This document shows, piece after piece, positions 42,248 to 51,094 of a stretch of DNA of 64,000 bases. The stretch's first letter is position 1; every line of letters begins with the position of its first letter. Source of the DNA: an uncultured Lachnospiraceae bacterium. Lineage in GTDB: Bacteria > Bacillota > Clostridia > Lachnospirales > Lachnospiraceae. The stretch is taken from NCBI GenBank assembly GCA_934294885.1, contig CAKRAK010000014.1, positions 3,516 through 67,515 of the forward strand, in the 5' to 3' direction. Under the pieces are notes generated by a model, which had not been told where the DNA came from, ran no database searches, and saw nothing but the letters and a program-made list of their open reading frames with translations. Position numbers and translations under genes: made by a program.

Positions 42248-42616
42248 TTATAAAACTTCTGGTGCTAATGAAACGATCTTCATGAACTTCTTATCTCTAA
42301 GCTCTCTTGCAACCGGCCCAAAGATACGAGTTCCCTTAGGATTCATATCATCCTTGATAATAACTGCTGCATTCTCATCAAACTTAATATAAGAACCATC
42401 TTTACGACGTGCACCCTTCTTTGTACGAACTACTACAGCTTTAACAACGTCACCCTTCTTTACAACGCCACCTGGTGTTGCATCTTTAACAGAGGCAACG
42501 ATGACATCACCGATATTTGCATATCTTCTGGTTGAACCGCCTAATACTCTGATACAAAGTAATTCCTTTGCTCCGGTATTATCAGCAACTTTAAGTCTTG
42601 TTTCCTGTTGAACCAT
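42248..42616 (-). CDS. rplN: 50S ribosomal protein L14
   Basis: The 122-residue protein begins VQQETRLKVADNTGAKELLC and ends KFMKIVSLAPEVL, full length. It forms part of the intersubunit bridge. Confidence 0.98.
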   Translation of the reverse strand: MVQQETRLKVADNTGAKELLCIRVLGGSTRRYANIGDVIVASVKDATPGGVVKKGDVVKAVVVRTKKGARRKDGSYIKFDENAAVIIKDDMNPKGTRIFGPVARELRDKKFMKIVSLAPEVL

Positions 42617-42633
42617 TGTCTTTGCCTCCTTAA

Positions 42634-42888
42634 TTATTTAGCTTTCTCGATAATCTCAACAAGTCTCCATCTCTTGTCCTTAGATAAAGGTCTTGTCTCC
42701 ATAACTCTTACTCTATCACCGATGTGACATTCATTGTTCTCATCATGAGCTTTTAATTTATAGGTTCTCTTTACAATCTTACCGTAAAGAGGATGCTTAA
42801 CATTATCTACGATTGAAACAACAATTGTCTTGTCCATCTTATCACTTGTTACAAGTCCCACACGGGTCTTTCTTAGATTTCTTTCCAT
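42634..42888 (-). CDS. rpsQ: 30S ribosomal protein S17
   Basis: The 84-residue OB-fold protein has the S17 stretch KMDKTIVVSIVDNVKHPLYG and IGDRVRVMETRPLSKDKRWR. It binds the 5' domain of 16S rRNA. Confidence 0.98.
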   Translation of the reverse strand: MERNLRKTRVGLVTSDKMDKTIVVSIVDNVKHPLYGKIVKRTYKLKAHDENNECHIGDRVRVMETRPLSKDKRWRLVEIIEKAK

Positions 42889-42914
42889 TGTGTATTGTCC
42901 TCCTTCTTCGATAA

Positions 42915-43118
42915 TTAAGCATTAGCCTTTTCAGTCATAACTGACTGGATTCTGGCAATATTTCTTCTAACTTCTTTAATTCTGCTTGTATTCTCTAACT
43001 GGTTGGTAGCATTCTGGAATCTTAAGTTGAATAATTCCTTCTTTGCAGCTACTAACTCAGAGTTTAATTCTTCAACAGTTTTAGCTTTTAAATCTGACAT
43101 ATATTCTTTCGTTTTCAC
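42915..43118 (-). CDS. rpmC: 50S ribosomal protein L29
   Basis: The 67-residue, two-helix protein has ELNSELVAAKKELFNLRFQN and the RIKEVRRNIARI signature. It lies 4 bp behind rplP and near the tunnel exit in the ribosome. Confidence 0.97.
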   Translation of the reverse strand: MKTKEYMSDLKAKTVEELNSELVAAKKELFNLRFQNATNQLENTSRIKEVRRNIARIQSVMTEKANA

Positions 43119-43121
43119 TGC

Positions 43122-43544
43122 TTATACCTCCTCTAAATCTGCTTTAGAAACAATCTTACACTTAACCGGAAGCTTATGTGTAGCTAATCTTAAAGCTTCC
43201 TTAGCTGTTTCTTCTGGAACACCAGCAATTTCAAACATAACGCGTCCAGGCTTAACAACTGCAACCCAGCCTTCCACATTACCTTTTCCTTTACCCATAC
43301 GAACACCGATAGGCTTAGATGTATAAGGCTTGTCAGGGAAAATCTTAATCCAAACTTTACCGGTACGCTTTACATAACGAGTCATAGCGACACGGGCTGC
43401 TTCGATCTGATTTGACTTAATCCAAGCCGGCTCCATTGCAACGATACCATATTCACCATTGCTGATCTTATTACCTCTGGTAGCTTTACCAGCCATAGAA
43501 CCTCTAAACTGTTTTCTATGCTTAACTCTTTTTGGCATTAACAT
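43122..43544 (-). CDS. rplP: 50S ribosomal protein L16
   Basis: The 140-residue protein starts LMPKRVKHRKQFRGSMAGKA and contains VWIKIFPDKPYTSKPIGVRM. Its start shares one base with the rpsC stop (TAATG), showing tight translational coupling. It organises the A-site tRNA elbow region. Confidence 0.98.
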   Translation of the reverse strand: MLMPKRVKHRKQFRGSMAGKATRGNKISNGEYGIVAMEPAWIKSNQIEAARVAMTRYVKRTGKVWIKIFPDKPYTSKPIGVRMGKGKGNVEGWVAVVKPGRVMFEIAGVPEETAKEALRLATHKLPVKCKIVSKADLEEV

Positions 43545-44209
43545 TATTTATCGCTCCCTTCCTTTGTAGTCTTAGTTGGAAGTACTTCACCATGGTTAAT
43601 CCAAACCTTAACGCCAACTTTACCATAAGTGGTGTTAGCCTCAGCAAAACCATAATCAATATTTGCACGAAGTGTCTGAAGAGGAATTGTTCCATCTACA
43701 TAGAACTCTGTACGAGCCATATCAGCACCACCTAAACGTCCTGAACAAGCTGTCTTAATTCCCAATGCTCCAGTCTTCATTGTTCTACCCATACATGACT
43801 TCATTGCACGACGGAAAGAAATACGATTCTCTAACTGTGCTGCAATATTTTCAGCAACTAACTGTGCGTCTGCATCCGGTCTCTTAACTTCCTTAACATC
43901 TACCATTAACTTCTTGCTTGTTAACTTTGATACTTCCTTCTTCAATGCTTCGATTTCAGCACCACCCTTACCAATTACAACACCAGGCTTTGCTGTGTAA
44001 ATGATAACTTTAAGTCTATCTGATGCTCTCTCCATCTCGATGCGAGATACCTGAGCGCTGTAAAGCTTGTTCTTAAGGAATGTACGAATCTTGTTATCTT
44101 CAACTAAGTTATCTGAAAATTCATTATCCTTTGTATCAGCATACCATCTAGAATCCCAATCCTTGATGATTCCGACTCTTAAACCATGAGGATTAACTTT
44201 CTGTCCCAT
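43544..44209 (-). CDS. rpsC: 30S ribosomal protein S3
   Basis: The 221-residue protein has a KH domain (IIYTAKPGVVIGKGGAEIEA) and the C-terminal domain with RRAMKSCMGRTMKTGALGIK. It lines the mRNA entry tunnel with S4 and S5. Confidence 0.98.
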   Translation of the reverse strand: MGQKVNPHGLRVGIIKDWDSRWYADTKDNEFSDNLVEDNKIRTFLKNKLYSAQVSRIEMERASDRLKVIIYTAKPGVVIGKGGAEIEALKKEVSKLTSKKLMVDVKEVKRPDADAQLVAENIAAQLENRISFRRAMKSCMGRTMKTGALGIKTACSGRLGGADMARTEFYVDGTIPLQTLRANIDYGFAEANTTYGKVGVKVWINHGEVLPTKTTKEGSDK

Positions 44210-44220
44210 TATATGCCTCC

Positions 44221-44607
44221 TTATCTTTCATCAAGCACGATTGTAATGTGGCTTGTTCTCTTCTCGATTCTATAAGCTCTACCCTGTGCTCTTGGTTGAA
44301 TTCTCTTCATTGTTGGTCCCTTATTTGCATAACACTCTGCAATATAAAGGTTTTCCATCTTCATTCCATTATTATTCTCAGCATTTGCAATCGCTGATTT
44401 TAATAATTTCTCTATCACACTTGAAGCATATCTTGGATTATAAGCTAAGATAGCAAGTGCTGTTTCTACATCCTTACCTCTAATGGCATCTAATACGAAA
44501 CATGCTTTTGTTACAGATACTCTAGCATAAGAAACTTTTGCTGATGGTCTTGTATCCTTATTCGCATTTCTCTCTCTCTTAATCTGGGATCTATGTCCTT
44601 TAGCCAT
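44221..44607 (-). CDS. rplV: 50S ribosomal protein L22
   Basis: The 128-residue protein has AKVSYARVSVTKACFVLDAI and the tunnel loop MKRIQPRAQGRAYRIEKRTS. The loop narrows the exit tunnel and is a known macrolide-resistance site; no abnormality is visible. Confidence 0.98.
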   Translation of the reverse strand: MAKGHRSQIKRERNANKDTRPSAKVSYARVSVTKACFVLDAIRGKDVETALAILAYNPRYASSVIEKLLKSAIANAENNNGMKMENLYIAECYANKGPTMKRIQPRAQGRAYRIEKRTSHITIVLDER

Positions 44608-44632
44608 GGATGATTCCTCCTTTCGATTCCAA

Positions 44633-44914
44633 TTATCTTAATTTTGACTTCTTCTCATCCTTGCCATGTCCCTTGTATGTTCTTGTTACAACAAACTCAC
44701 CAAGCTTATGACCAACCATATCCTCAGTTACATATACAGGTACATGTCTTCTTCCGTCATATACGGCGATTGTATGTCCTACGAAGCTAGGGAAGATAGT
44801 AGAACGACGTGACCAGGTCTTAACAACCTGCTTGTCATTACTAGCGTTCATAGCGTCGATTTTCTTTAACAAATGCTCATCTGCAAATGGTCCTTTTTTT
44901 AATGAACGAGCCAT
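44633..44914 (-). CDS. rpsS: 30S ribosomal protein S19
   Basis: The 93-residue protein reads RSLKKGPFADEHLLKKI and HVPVYVTEDMVGHKLGEF, complete. It forms part of the head with S13. Confidence 0.98.
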   Translation of the reverse strand: MARSLKKGPFADEHLLKKIDAMNASNDKQVVKTWSRRSTIFPSFVGHTIAVYDGRRHVPVYVTEDMVGHKLGEFVVTRTYKGHGKDEKKSKLR

Positions 44915-44933
44915 AAATCAAACCTCCTTATAA

Positions 44934-45776
44934 TTATTTCATGTTCTTACCATCTCTGGTTCTAACGATCATCTTATTAGACTGCTTATTTTTCTTACGT
45001 GTCTTAAGTCCAAGTGCTGGCTTACCCCATGGAGTACATGGACCAGGTCTACCAATACTTGTCTTACCTTCACCACCACCGTGTGGATGGTCGTTAGGGT
45101 TCATAACAGAACCACGAACTGTAGGTCTGATACCCATATGGCGCTTACGTCCTGCCTTACCAACTTTAACAAGACCATGCTCAATATTACCAACCTGACC
45201 AACAGTTGCTCTTGCAACGATTGGAACCATTCTCATCTCGCCTGATGGCAAACGAAGTGTTGCATACTTTCCTTCCTTAGCCATAAGCTGTGCTGAGTTT
45301 CCTGCTGAACGAACTAACTGTCCGCCTCTTCCAGGATATAATTCTACGTTGTGTACCTCAGTACCAACAGGAATATTCTCTAATGGTAAACAGTTACCAA
45401 CTTTGATTTCTGCAGTTGCACCGTTCATAACAGTGTCGCCAACCTGTAATCCTACAGGAGCTAAAATGTATGACTTCTGTCCGTCTGCATAACAGATCAA
45501 TGCGATATTTGCTGTTCTGTTAGGATCATACTCGATTGTCTTAACAGTTGCAGGAATACCATCCTTATTTCTCTTGAAATCTACTAATCTATACTGTCTT
45601 CTATTTCCACCACCCTGGTGTCTTACTGTAATCTTACCCTGATTATTACGACCTGCATTCTTCTTTACAGGAGCTAATAATGACTTCTCAGGAGTATCTG
45701 TTGTGATTACATCAAAATCCAAACCAGTCATATTTCTTCTGGAAGGTGTATATGGGTTATATGTTTTAATTCCCAT
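44934..45776 (-). CDS. rplB: 50S ribosomal protein L2
   Basis: The 280-residue protein has MGIKTYNPYTPSRRNMTGLD and the peptidyl-transferase-associated VMNPNDHPHGGGEGKTSIG, including the conserved His. ATG 45776 is preceded by AAAGGAGA; the upstream frame extension is rejected. Confidence 0.98.
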   Translation of the reverse strand: MGIKTYNPYTPSRRNMTGLDFDVITTDTPEKSLLAPVKKNAGRNNQGKITVRHQGGGNRRQYRLVDFKRNKDGIPATVKTIEYDPNRTANIALICYADGQKSYILAPVGLQVGDTVMNGATAEIKVGNCLPLENIPVGTEVHNVELYPGRGGQLVRSAGNSAQLMAKEGKYATLRLPSGEMRMVPIVARATVGQVGNIEHGLVKVGKAGRKRHMGIRPTVRGSVMNPNDHPHGGGEGKTSIGRPGPCTPWGKPALGLKTRKKNKQSNKMIVRTRDGKNMK

Positions 45777-45853
45777 GATGTTTCTCCTTTCAAATTGCAT
45801 TTATTATCACGCTTGCATGCGTATGAAATGTTGTGTTATCCGGTTATTATATT

Positions 45854-46153
45854 TTATAAACCTTCAAAAATCTCAATATCCTTGCTGTCCTCTGTTAACT
45901 GAACAATCGCTTTCTTAGACTTAGCTGTCTTTCCGTAAACCATTCCACGTCTCTTTGTCTTACCATCAAGATTCATTGTGTTTACCTTAGCAACCTTTGT
46001 TCCTTCAAACATCTTTTCTACAGCATCCTTGATCATAGTCTTTGTTGCTTCCGGATGAACCTGAAAAGTATATTTCTTATCAGCCATAGCATCCATTGAC
46101 TTCTCAGTAATGATAGGTTTCTGAATTACGTCATAATATTTGATATCTGCCAT
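45854..46153 (-). CDS. rplW: 50S ribosomal protein L23
   Basis: The 99-residue protein has DVIQKPIITEKSMDAMADKK and VEKMFEGTKVAKVNTMNLDG. L23 is the docking site for trigger factor and SRP at the tunnel exit. Its start overlaps the rplD stop by one base. Confidence 0.97.
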   Translation of the reverse strand: MADIKYYDVIQKPIITEKSMDAMADKKYTFQVHPEATKTMIKDAVEKMFEGTKVAKVNTMNLDGKTKRRGMVYGKTAKSKKAIVQLTEDSKDIEIFEGL

Positions 46154-46773
46154 TATGCGTACACCTCCTCGATTGCTGCTACTGCATCCTTAGTAATAAC
46201 TACTGTGTCATACTTTAAGATGTCATATACGTTAATTGTGTTTGTTAAAGCTGTCTTAACATTTGCAACGTTCTTTGCAGATAATACTACGTTCTGATCA
46301 TTATCCTTTGTTACAACCAATGCTTTTGAAACATCAAGGTTGTTAAGCACCTCTACAAACTTCTTTGTCTTAATTTCATCTAACTTTAACTCATCCAATA
46401 CGATGAATTTCTCTTCGTTAACCTTTGAAGTAAGTACAGACTTCATAGCGCCTGCTTTTTCCTTCTTGTTTAACTTGATTGAATAATCTCTTGGCTTTGG
46501 TGCAAATACAACACCACCACCGGTCCACTGTGGAGAACGTGTAGAACCCTGTCTTGCATGACCAGTTCCTTTCTGTCTCCATGGCTTTCTACCACCGCCA
46601 CGTACTTCTGCACGTGTCTTAGCACTCTGTGTACCCTGACGCTTGTTTGCAAGCTGAGATACAACTGCCATGTGAACCAAATGTTCATTTATTTCTACAC
46701 CGAATACTGCATCATTAAGCTCTAATTTCTCAACTTCTTTACCTTCAGTGTTATAAACAGCTACTGTTGCCAT
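46153..46773 (-). CDS. rplD: 50S ribosomal protein L4
   Basis: The 206-residue protein has the tunnel loop KTRAEVRGGGRKPWRQKGTG and RQGSTRSPQWTGGGVVFAPK. In other bacteria L4 represses the S10 operon through the leader RNA. A structured leader is present upstream of rpsJ. Confidence 0.98.
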   Translation of the reverse strand: MATVAVYNTEGKEVEKLELNDAVFGVEINEHLVHMAVVSQLANKRQGTQSAKTRAEVRGGGRKPWRQKGTGHARQGSTRSPQWTGGGVVFAPKPRDYSIKLNKKEKAGAMKSVLTSKVNEEKFIVLDELKLDEIKTKKFVEVLNNLDVSKALVVTKDNDQNVVLSAKNVANVKTALTNTINVYDILKYDTVVITKDAVAAIEEVYA

Positions 46774-46796
46774 AATCTATTCCTCCTTCCTATAGA

Positions 46797-47483
46797 CTAC
46801 TTTCCGCTCTTAACGGATTCTTTAACCATAACCAATGACTTCTTAGGTCCAGGAACAGATCCCTTAACTAAAATTACGTCATTCTCTGCATCTATCTTAA
46901 CAACTTCTAAGTTCTGAACTGTTACACGAACTGCTCCCATATGTCCAGGCATCTTCTTGCCCTTGAATACACGGCCAGGATCTGAACAACATCCGTTAGA
47001 ACCTGCATGACGATGATACTTAGAACCATGAGTCTTAGGACCTGTGTGTAATCCGTGTCTCTTGATTGCACTTTCATATCCCTTACCTTTTGATTTTGCA
47101 GTAACATCAATCTTATCTCCCTCAGCGAAGATATCAGCCTTGATAACGCTTTCTCCAGCAACGTAATCAGAAACGTTATCTACTCTGAACTCTCTAACAA
47201 ACTTCTTAGGAGTTGTGTTTGCCTTTTTAAAATGTCCAACCTCTGCCTTACCAGCACCATGTGGATTTCTGATTGTCTTCTTACCAGAAACATCCTTTGT
47301 TGTAATTCTTTCTTTCTTCTCACCATATCCAACCTGGATTGCTTCATATCCATCGTTTTCCATAGTCTTAACCTGTGTTACTACACAAGGTCCTGCCTGT
47401 AATACTGTTACAGGTGTTAATACGCCATCTTCATTGAAGATCTGAGTCATTCCGACTTTTGTAGCTAAAATTGCTTTCTTCAT
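46797..47483 (-). CDS. rplC: 50S ribosomal protein L3
   Basis: The 228-residue protein has AILATKVGMTQIFNEDGVLT and HGSKYHRHAGSNGCCSDPGR with KKMPGHMGAVRVT. It is an early assembly protein near the peptidyl-transferase centre. A gap of 103 bp follows rpsJ. Confidence 0.98.
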   Translation of the reverse strand: MKKAILATKVGMTQIFNEDGVLTPVTVLQAGPCVVTQVKTMENDGYEAIQVGYGEKKERITTKDVSGKKTIRNPHGAGKAEVGHFKKANTTPKKFVREFRVDNVSDYVAGESVIKADIFAEGDKIDVTAKSKGKGYESAIKRHGLHTGPKTHGSKYHRHAGSNGCCSDPGRVFKGKKMPGHMGAVRVTVQNLEVVKIDAENDVILVKGSVPGPKKSLVMVKESVKSGK

Positions 47484-47586
47484 TTTTAAAATTTCCTCCT
47501 AAATAATCTACAGCGGATTGCCGGAGCAATCATTCTAAATTCGACCGGTCAAGCGGTCCCTTAGGTATACTGCATTGTCTTCTTAA

Positions 47587-47904
47587 TTACTTGCTTTTCA
47601 TCTTTACATCGATGTAAACACCGGCAGACATATCCAACTTCTGTAAAGCATCGATTGTCTTCTGTGTTGGCTGAAGTACATCAATCAATCTCTTATGAGT
47701 TCTCTGCTCAAACTGTTCTCTTGAGTCTTTGTACTTATGAACCGCTCTTAAGATTGTAACCTTCTCAACCTTAGTTGGCATTGGTACAGGACCTGAAACC
47801 TTAGCACCTGTCTTCTTAACAGTGTCAATGATGTTTGCTGCAGCCTGATCGATTAACTTATGATCGTAAGCCTTAAGTGTAATTCTCATTACTTGATTTG
47901 CCAT
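47587..47904 (-). CDS. rpsJ: 30S ribosomal protein S10
   Basis: The 105-residue protein has MRITLKAYDHKLIDQAAANI and GPVPMPTKVEKVTILRAVHK. ATG 47904 follows AGGAGGAG; a frame extension of 30 codons falls in the leader and is rejected. It is the first gene of the S10 operon and also the NusE partner of NusB in antitermination. Confidence 0.98.
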   Translation of the reverse strand: MANQVMRITLKAYDHKLIDQAAANIIDTVKKTGAKVSGPVPMPTKVEKVTILRAVHKYKDSREQFEQRTHKRLIDVLQPTQKTIDALQKLDMSAGVYIDVKMKSK

Positions 47905-48173
47905 AAAAAAAGTCTCCTCCTTTTCGCACTTTTTAATTCGTACGACAAGTGGTGACTGCACACTCTCCCGTGTGTGTCGCAATTTGAAGCACATTGCAGA
48001 CTTTCACACGTCATCTCCGCCCTGCGGATGGTTTTTGGTACAGTGACTTGTCGTCAGTTTTTTAACTTGACATTCGCTCCACGGAAAACCTACTGATTAG
48101 TAGCAACCTCGCGCTTCTACGCTATCAATGTCACAGCACGTACTAATATATACCATGATTTCAATGATTGCAA
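47905..48173 (-). promoter_or_regulatory. S10 operon promoter and structured 5' leader
   Basis: TTGCAA (48168-48173) and TATATT (48145-48150), 17 bp apart on the minus strand, form the promoter. The leader is about 235 nt. ACGACAAGT (plus 48046-48054, read on minus) pairs with ACTTGTCGT (47942-47950) and closes a multibranched domain containing CCGC/GCGG (near 48018-48027), GCAAT/ATTGC (near 47980-47998) and CACAC/GTGTG (near 47962-47977) hairpins. This is the position of L4-responsive leaders; the fold has not been compared with a known model. Confidence 0.65.
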
Positions 48174-48226
48174 GCTTTTTTTTCATAAAATTGTATTTTT
48201 ATTGTATTTTTTCAAATACAACCCCA

Positions 48227-49411
48227 TCACCCCAATAACTTTGTCAATTCCACTAAAGTCTGCTTAACGGAAAACGCCTCTGCCACTGCTTCAATCTCCT
48301 TCTTCGCCTGTTCCTTCTTCCGGTCTGATACATTTCCCTTTACCGCCCGGATTAGAATGTTTTTCGGCGAGCTTGCGTAATCCACAAACTCTAACAGCTG
48401 GGTTTTATATCCGCAACAGGTCAGGACATTTCCTCTGATGGCATCTGTCATCAGGGCAGACATCCTTTCCTTAACAATACCGTATCTTGTAAGCAATGAC
48501 AAATCGTCACTTTTAATCTGTCCGTTTATTTCCTTCTGACAGCACGGAACAGACAATATAATAGAAGCATTCCATCCGATTGCATTATAAAGTGCATAAT
48601 CCGTTGCCGTATCACAGGCATGTAACGTCACCACCATATCTACCGGCTCCTCTGTCTGATAGCCGTTAATATCCCCCACTTCAAAATGCAGATTCTCATA
48701 ACCATATTTTTCTGCAGTCTGGTTACAATGAAAAATCACATCCTCTTTTAAATCCAATCCGGTAATGTGCACAGGATATTTCTTTATCATCACAAGATAA
48801 TAATACAAAATAAATGTGAGATAGGATTTTCCACATCCAAAGTCAATAATATTCATATCCTTCTTAGGATAATCCCTGACCACATCCTCCACCAACTCCA
48901 GGAAGCGGTTAATCTGCTTATACTTATCATACATACTGTTGACGATTTTCCCGTCCTTCGTAAAAATGCCCAGATCAACCAAGGGCGGAATCTGTTCCCC
49001 CTCCTTTAACAGGTAATTCTTTCTGCGGTTATTGGAAGCATTTTTAACACCTTCCATCTGAATCCGCTTTCCGGTGACAGTCTGCTTATGAGACAGTATT
49101 TTACCCTTCTTGGTTGCCTTGAAGTCCCATTGGCAATCACTATGATTATCATATGCAAAAATATTAAGCTGTCCATAGGTTTCCGGAAATAACAAGAGCA
49201 CCCTTTTCTTCAACTCGTCCTCTTCTATATTTTCATGAAACACCTGTTTTTCCGTAAACCGTTCAATCTGATATCGTTCTTTTCCTTTTAAGATAATAGG
49301 ACGAATAACCATTTTGGTGTATTGACAGCTTTTATCCCTCCTACTGCTTAATATAATTTTTTGCGGACGCATTTCCAGTATCATTTCCAGTTCCTTAATC
49401 TTATCTTCCAT
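48227..49411 (-). CDS. SAM-dependent methyltransferase (PF13679-like)
   Basis: The 394-residue protein has an N-terminal region of about 165 residues with no clear motif, then a class I methyltransferase domain: NIIDFGCGKSYLTFILYYYL (SAM-binding, about residue 188), HFEVGDINGY and VTLHACDTATDYALYNAI. Proteins with this C-terminal domain are often annotated as SAM-dependent methyltransferases of unknown substrate; a nucleic-acid target is possible. It lies 25 bp behind the TPR gene of the MoxR operon and may be its last member. Confidence 0.82.
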   Translation of the reverse strand: MEDKIKELEMILEMRPQKIILSSRRDKSCQYTKMVIRPIILKGKERYQIERFTEKQVFHENIEEDELKKRVLLLFPETYGQLNIFAYDNHSDCQWDFKATKKGKILSHKQTVTGKRIQMEGVKNASNNRRKNYLLKEGEQIPPLVDLGIFTKDGKIVNSMYDKYKQINRFLELVEDVVRDYPKKDMNIIDFGCGKSYLTFILYYYLVMIKKYPVHITGLDLKEDVIFHCNQTAEKYGYENLHFEVGDINGYQTEEPVDMVVTLHACDTATDYALYNAIGWNASIILSVPCCQKEINGQIKSDDLSLLTRYGIVKERMSALMTDAIRGNVLTCCGYKTQLLEFVDYASSPKNILIRAVKGNVSDRKKEQAKKEIEAVAEAFSVKQTLVELTKLLG

Positions 49412-49435
49412 CTTTCTATCCTCATTTCACATACC

Positions 49436-50128
49436 TTACCACACCGGAGCATCAGAAAAGTCAAACTCCATTTTGTACAGCTCGTTCAGGTCATGCATAT
49501 CATTTCTTTCTTTTTGAACATCCTGCTGTTGTTCCTCAAATGCTTTTTGCAGCTGGGACTTTTCTTCCTCCTGCTCCGTACTGCTTTGTTCCGATGGTGA
49601 CTGCTTTCTGTCAGAAGAATCCTTCTCCTTATCATCAGAAGGCGGGTTCTTCAGTGCATCTATAATCTGTTGTAATTCTATTTCCAATTGCTGCGCCTGA
49701 CTGTCATGTCCGGATTGCTGATCTTCATTGGCACAATTTTTCTCTGTAAGAATCTGTATTCCCTCCTCTAAAATGCCAATGGTTTCTTCCACTTCATCCT
49801 GAGACAGATTTTCAAAATCAATCCCTGCGATTTTAGCCAGCACAAGATTCGTCCTTATCTTACATTCTTTTTTCTTCGGAGGATGTTTTTTTAAAGCGTC
49901 CTCATAGTATTCCACTGCTTTGTTATAGTTCCCCATCTGATATTCAATATTACCTCTGTTATAAGCTGCAATATATGGTTGGAAAATCCCTAAAAAATCC
50001 AGCTGGTTGATCTTATATATCTCATTTTCATAATTTTTTATCATCTTCTCGTTACTGATATAGTTTGTACCCATAATCAGGAAAAGTACAACGGAAACAA
50101 TCAGACCCGCAGTGAGTAATTTTTTCAT
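49436..50128 (-). CDS. Membrane-anchored TPR protein of the MoxR/VWA operon
   Basis: The 230-residue protein has an N-terminal helix (about 5-23), at least one clear TPR motif (AAYNRGNIEYQMGNYNKAVE, about 53-72) and a long Gln/Glu/Ser-rich low-complexity region (about 140-205). In Bat/MoxR operons a TPR protein (BatC) usually accompanies the two VWA proteins. The start overlaps the VWA gene by 4 bp. Its role is probably as an assembly scaffold. Confidence 0.78.
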   Translation of the reverse strand: MKKLLTAGLIVSVVLFLIMGTNYISNEKMIKNYENEIYKINQLDFLGIFQPYIAAYNRGNIEYQMGNYNKAVEYYEDALKKHPPKKKECKIRTNLVLAKIAGIDFENLSQDEVEETIGILEEGIQILTEKNCANEDQQSGHDSQAQQLEIELQQIIDALKNPPSDDKEKDSSDRKQSPSEQSSTEQEEEKSQLQKAFEEQQQDVQKERNDMHDLNELYKMEFDFSDAPVW

Positions 50129-51075
50129 ATCATCCTTACCCGCTTTCTCATATCATAAAATTCAAACATTAATAATAGAAGAAACGGAACTGCAAACACA
50201 TAATAAATGTCTTTATGTCCCTGTTCCTTTTTGTCCTGCGTCTTGGTTTTTGCATTCCTCTTAATGGTGTTCAGCACACTGTCTATGTCCGTTGACGTAT
50301 CCATATGTACGTAATCAATGCCAATGTCCTTTGCGATTTTCTTCAGATTCCCTTCATCCATTTTGGAAACTGCCGGCTTGTAAGGATATTCCCGCTGGTC
50401 TTCTATGATTTTCGTCTCACCATCCAGAAAATCCTTAATCTCCATCTGTCCTCCTTCGGAGGTTCCATATCCCATAACGGCTCCGTAATCAACATATTTT
50501 TTCAGGTTCGAAAAACTTTCCAGCTGTTCATCATTTGTAATTTCTCCATCACTGAGAAAGAACAAAACAACATCCCCGGAATTATCTTCTTCTGCATTCC
50601 GCAAAATATCAGAAGCCATCGTCCTCCATATATTCATAGAGCTTCCCTTCGCATACAGATCATTTAAAGGATAAATCGCCTGAATCACGCCGGCAATATA
50701 TTCTGTGTTATTGGTATAAGGTGCCAGATAATGGGCTTCATTATTAAAAGAAACAACTGCAAATCTTGCGCCGTTAAGCTCCTTTAAAATATAGGAGCAA
50801 TCATCTTTCACCTGCTCTAAACGCTCCCGATTTCCATCATCCTTTGCTACCATACTGATGGTATCATCTATCACGAACAAAACCTTGGTATTCATACTCT
50901 TCGTCGTAACCGTTACCGTATCATCCGGCAGCATAATTCTTAAATTTATCAAAAATAACAATCCGATCATGACAATCTGGCGGATATATGCTGCCCTTCT
51001 TTCCTTTCTCAGGAAGAGTAAAATTACACATATAATGCCCATCAGCCATACCGGTATTATTGGATTTATCATCAT
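50125..51075 (-). CDS. VWA-domain membrane protein (BatB-like)
   Basis: The 316-residue protein has two N-terminal helices, a von Willebrand A domain (about 65-265) and a C-terminal helix. The MIDAS reads DDTIS instead of the usual DxSxS, so a Thr replaces the first Ser; the later Asp in LFFLSDGEITND is present. The Bat type bears metal-dependent protein contacts on the outer face. It starts 20 bp after the preceding VWA gene's stop. Confidence 0.85.
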   Translation of the reverse strand: MMINPIIPVWLMGIICVILLFLRKERRAAYIRQIVMIGLLFLINLRIMLPDDTVTVTTKSMNTKVLFVIDDTISMVAKDDGNRERLEQVKDDCSYILKELNGARFAVVSFNNEAHYLAPYTNNTEYIAGVIQAIYPLNDLYAKGSSMNIWRTMASDILRNAEEDNSGDVVLFFLSDGEITNDEQLESFSNLKKYVDYGAVMGYGTSEGGQMEIKDFLDGETKIIEDQREYPYKPAVSKMDEGNLKKIAKDIGIDYVHMDTSTDIDSVLNTIKRNAKTKTQDKKEQGHKDIYYVFAVPFLLLLMFEFYDMRKRVRMI

Positions 51076-51094
51076 AACAGCCCCTCTTCTCCGC

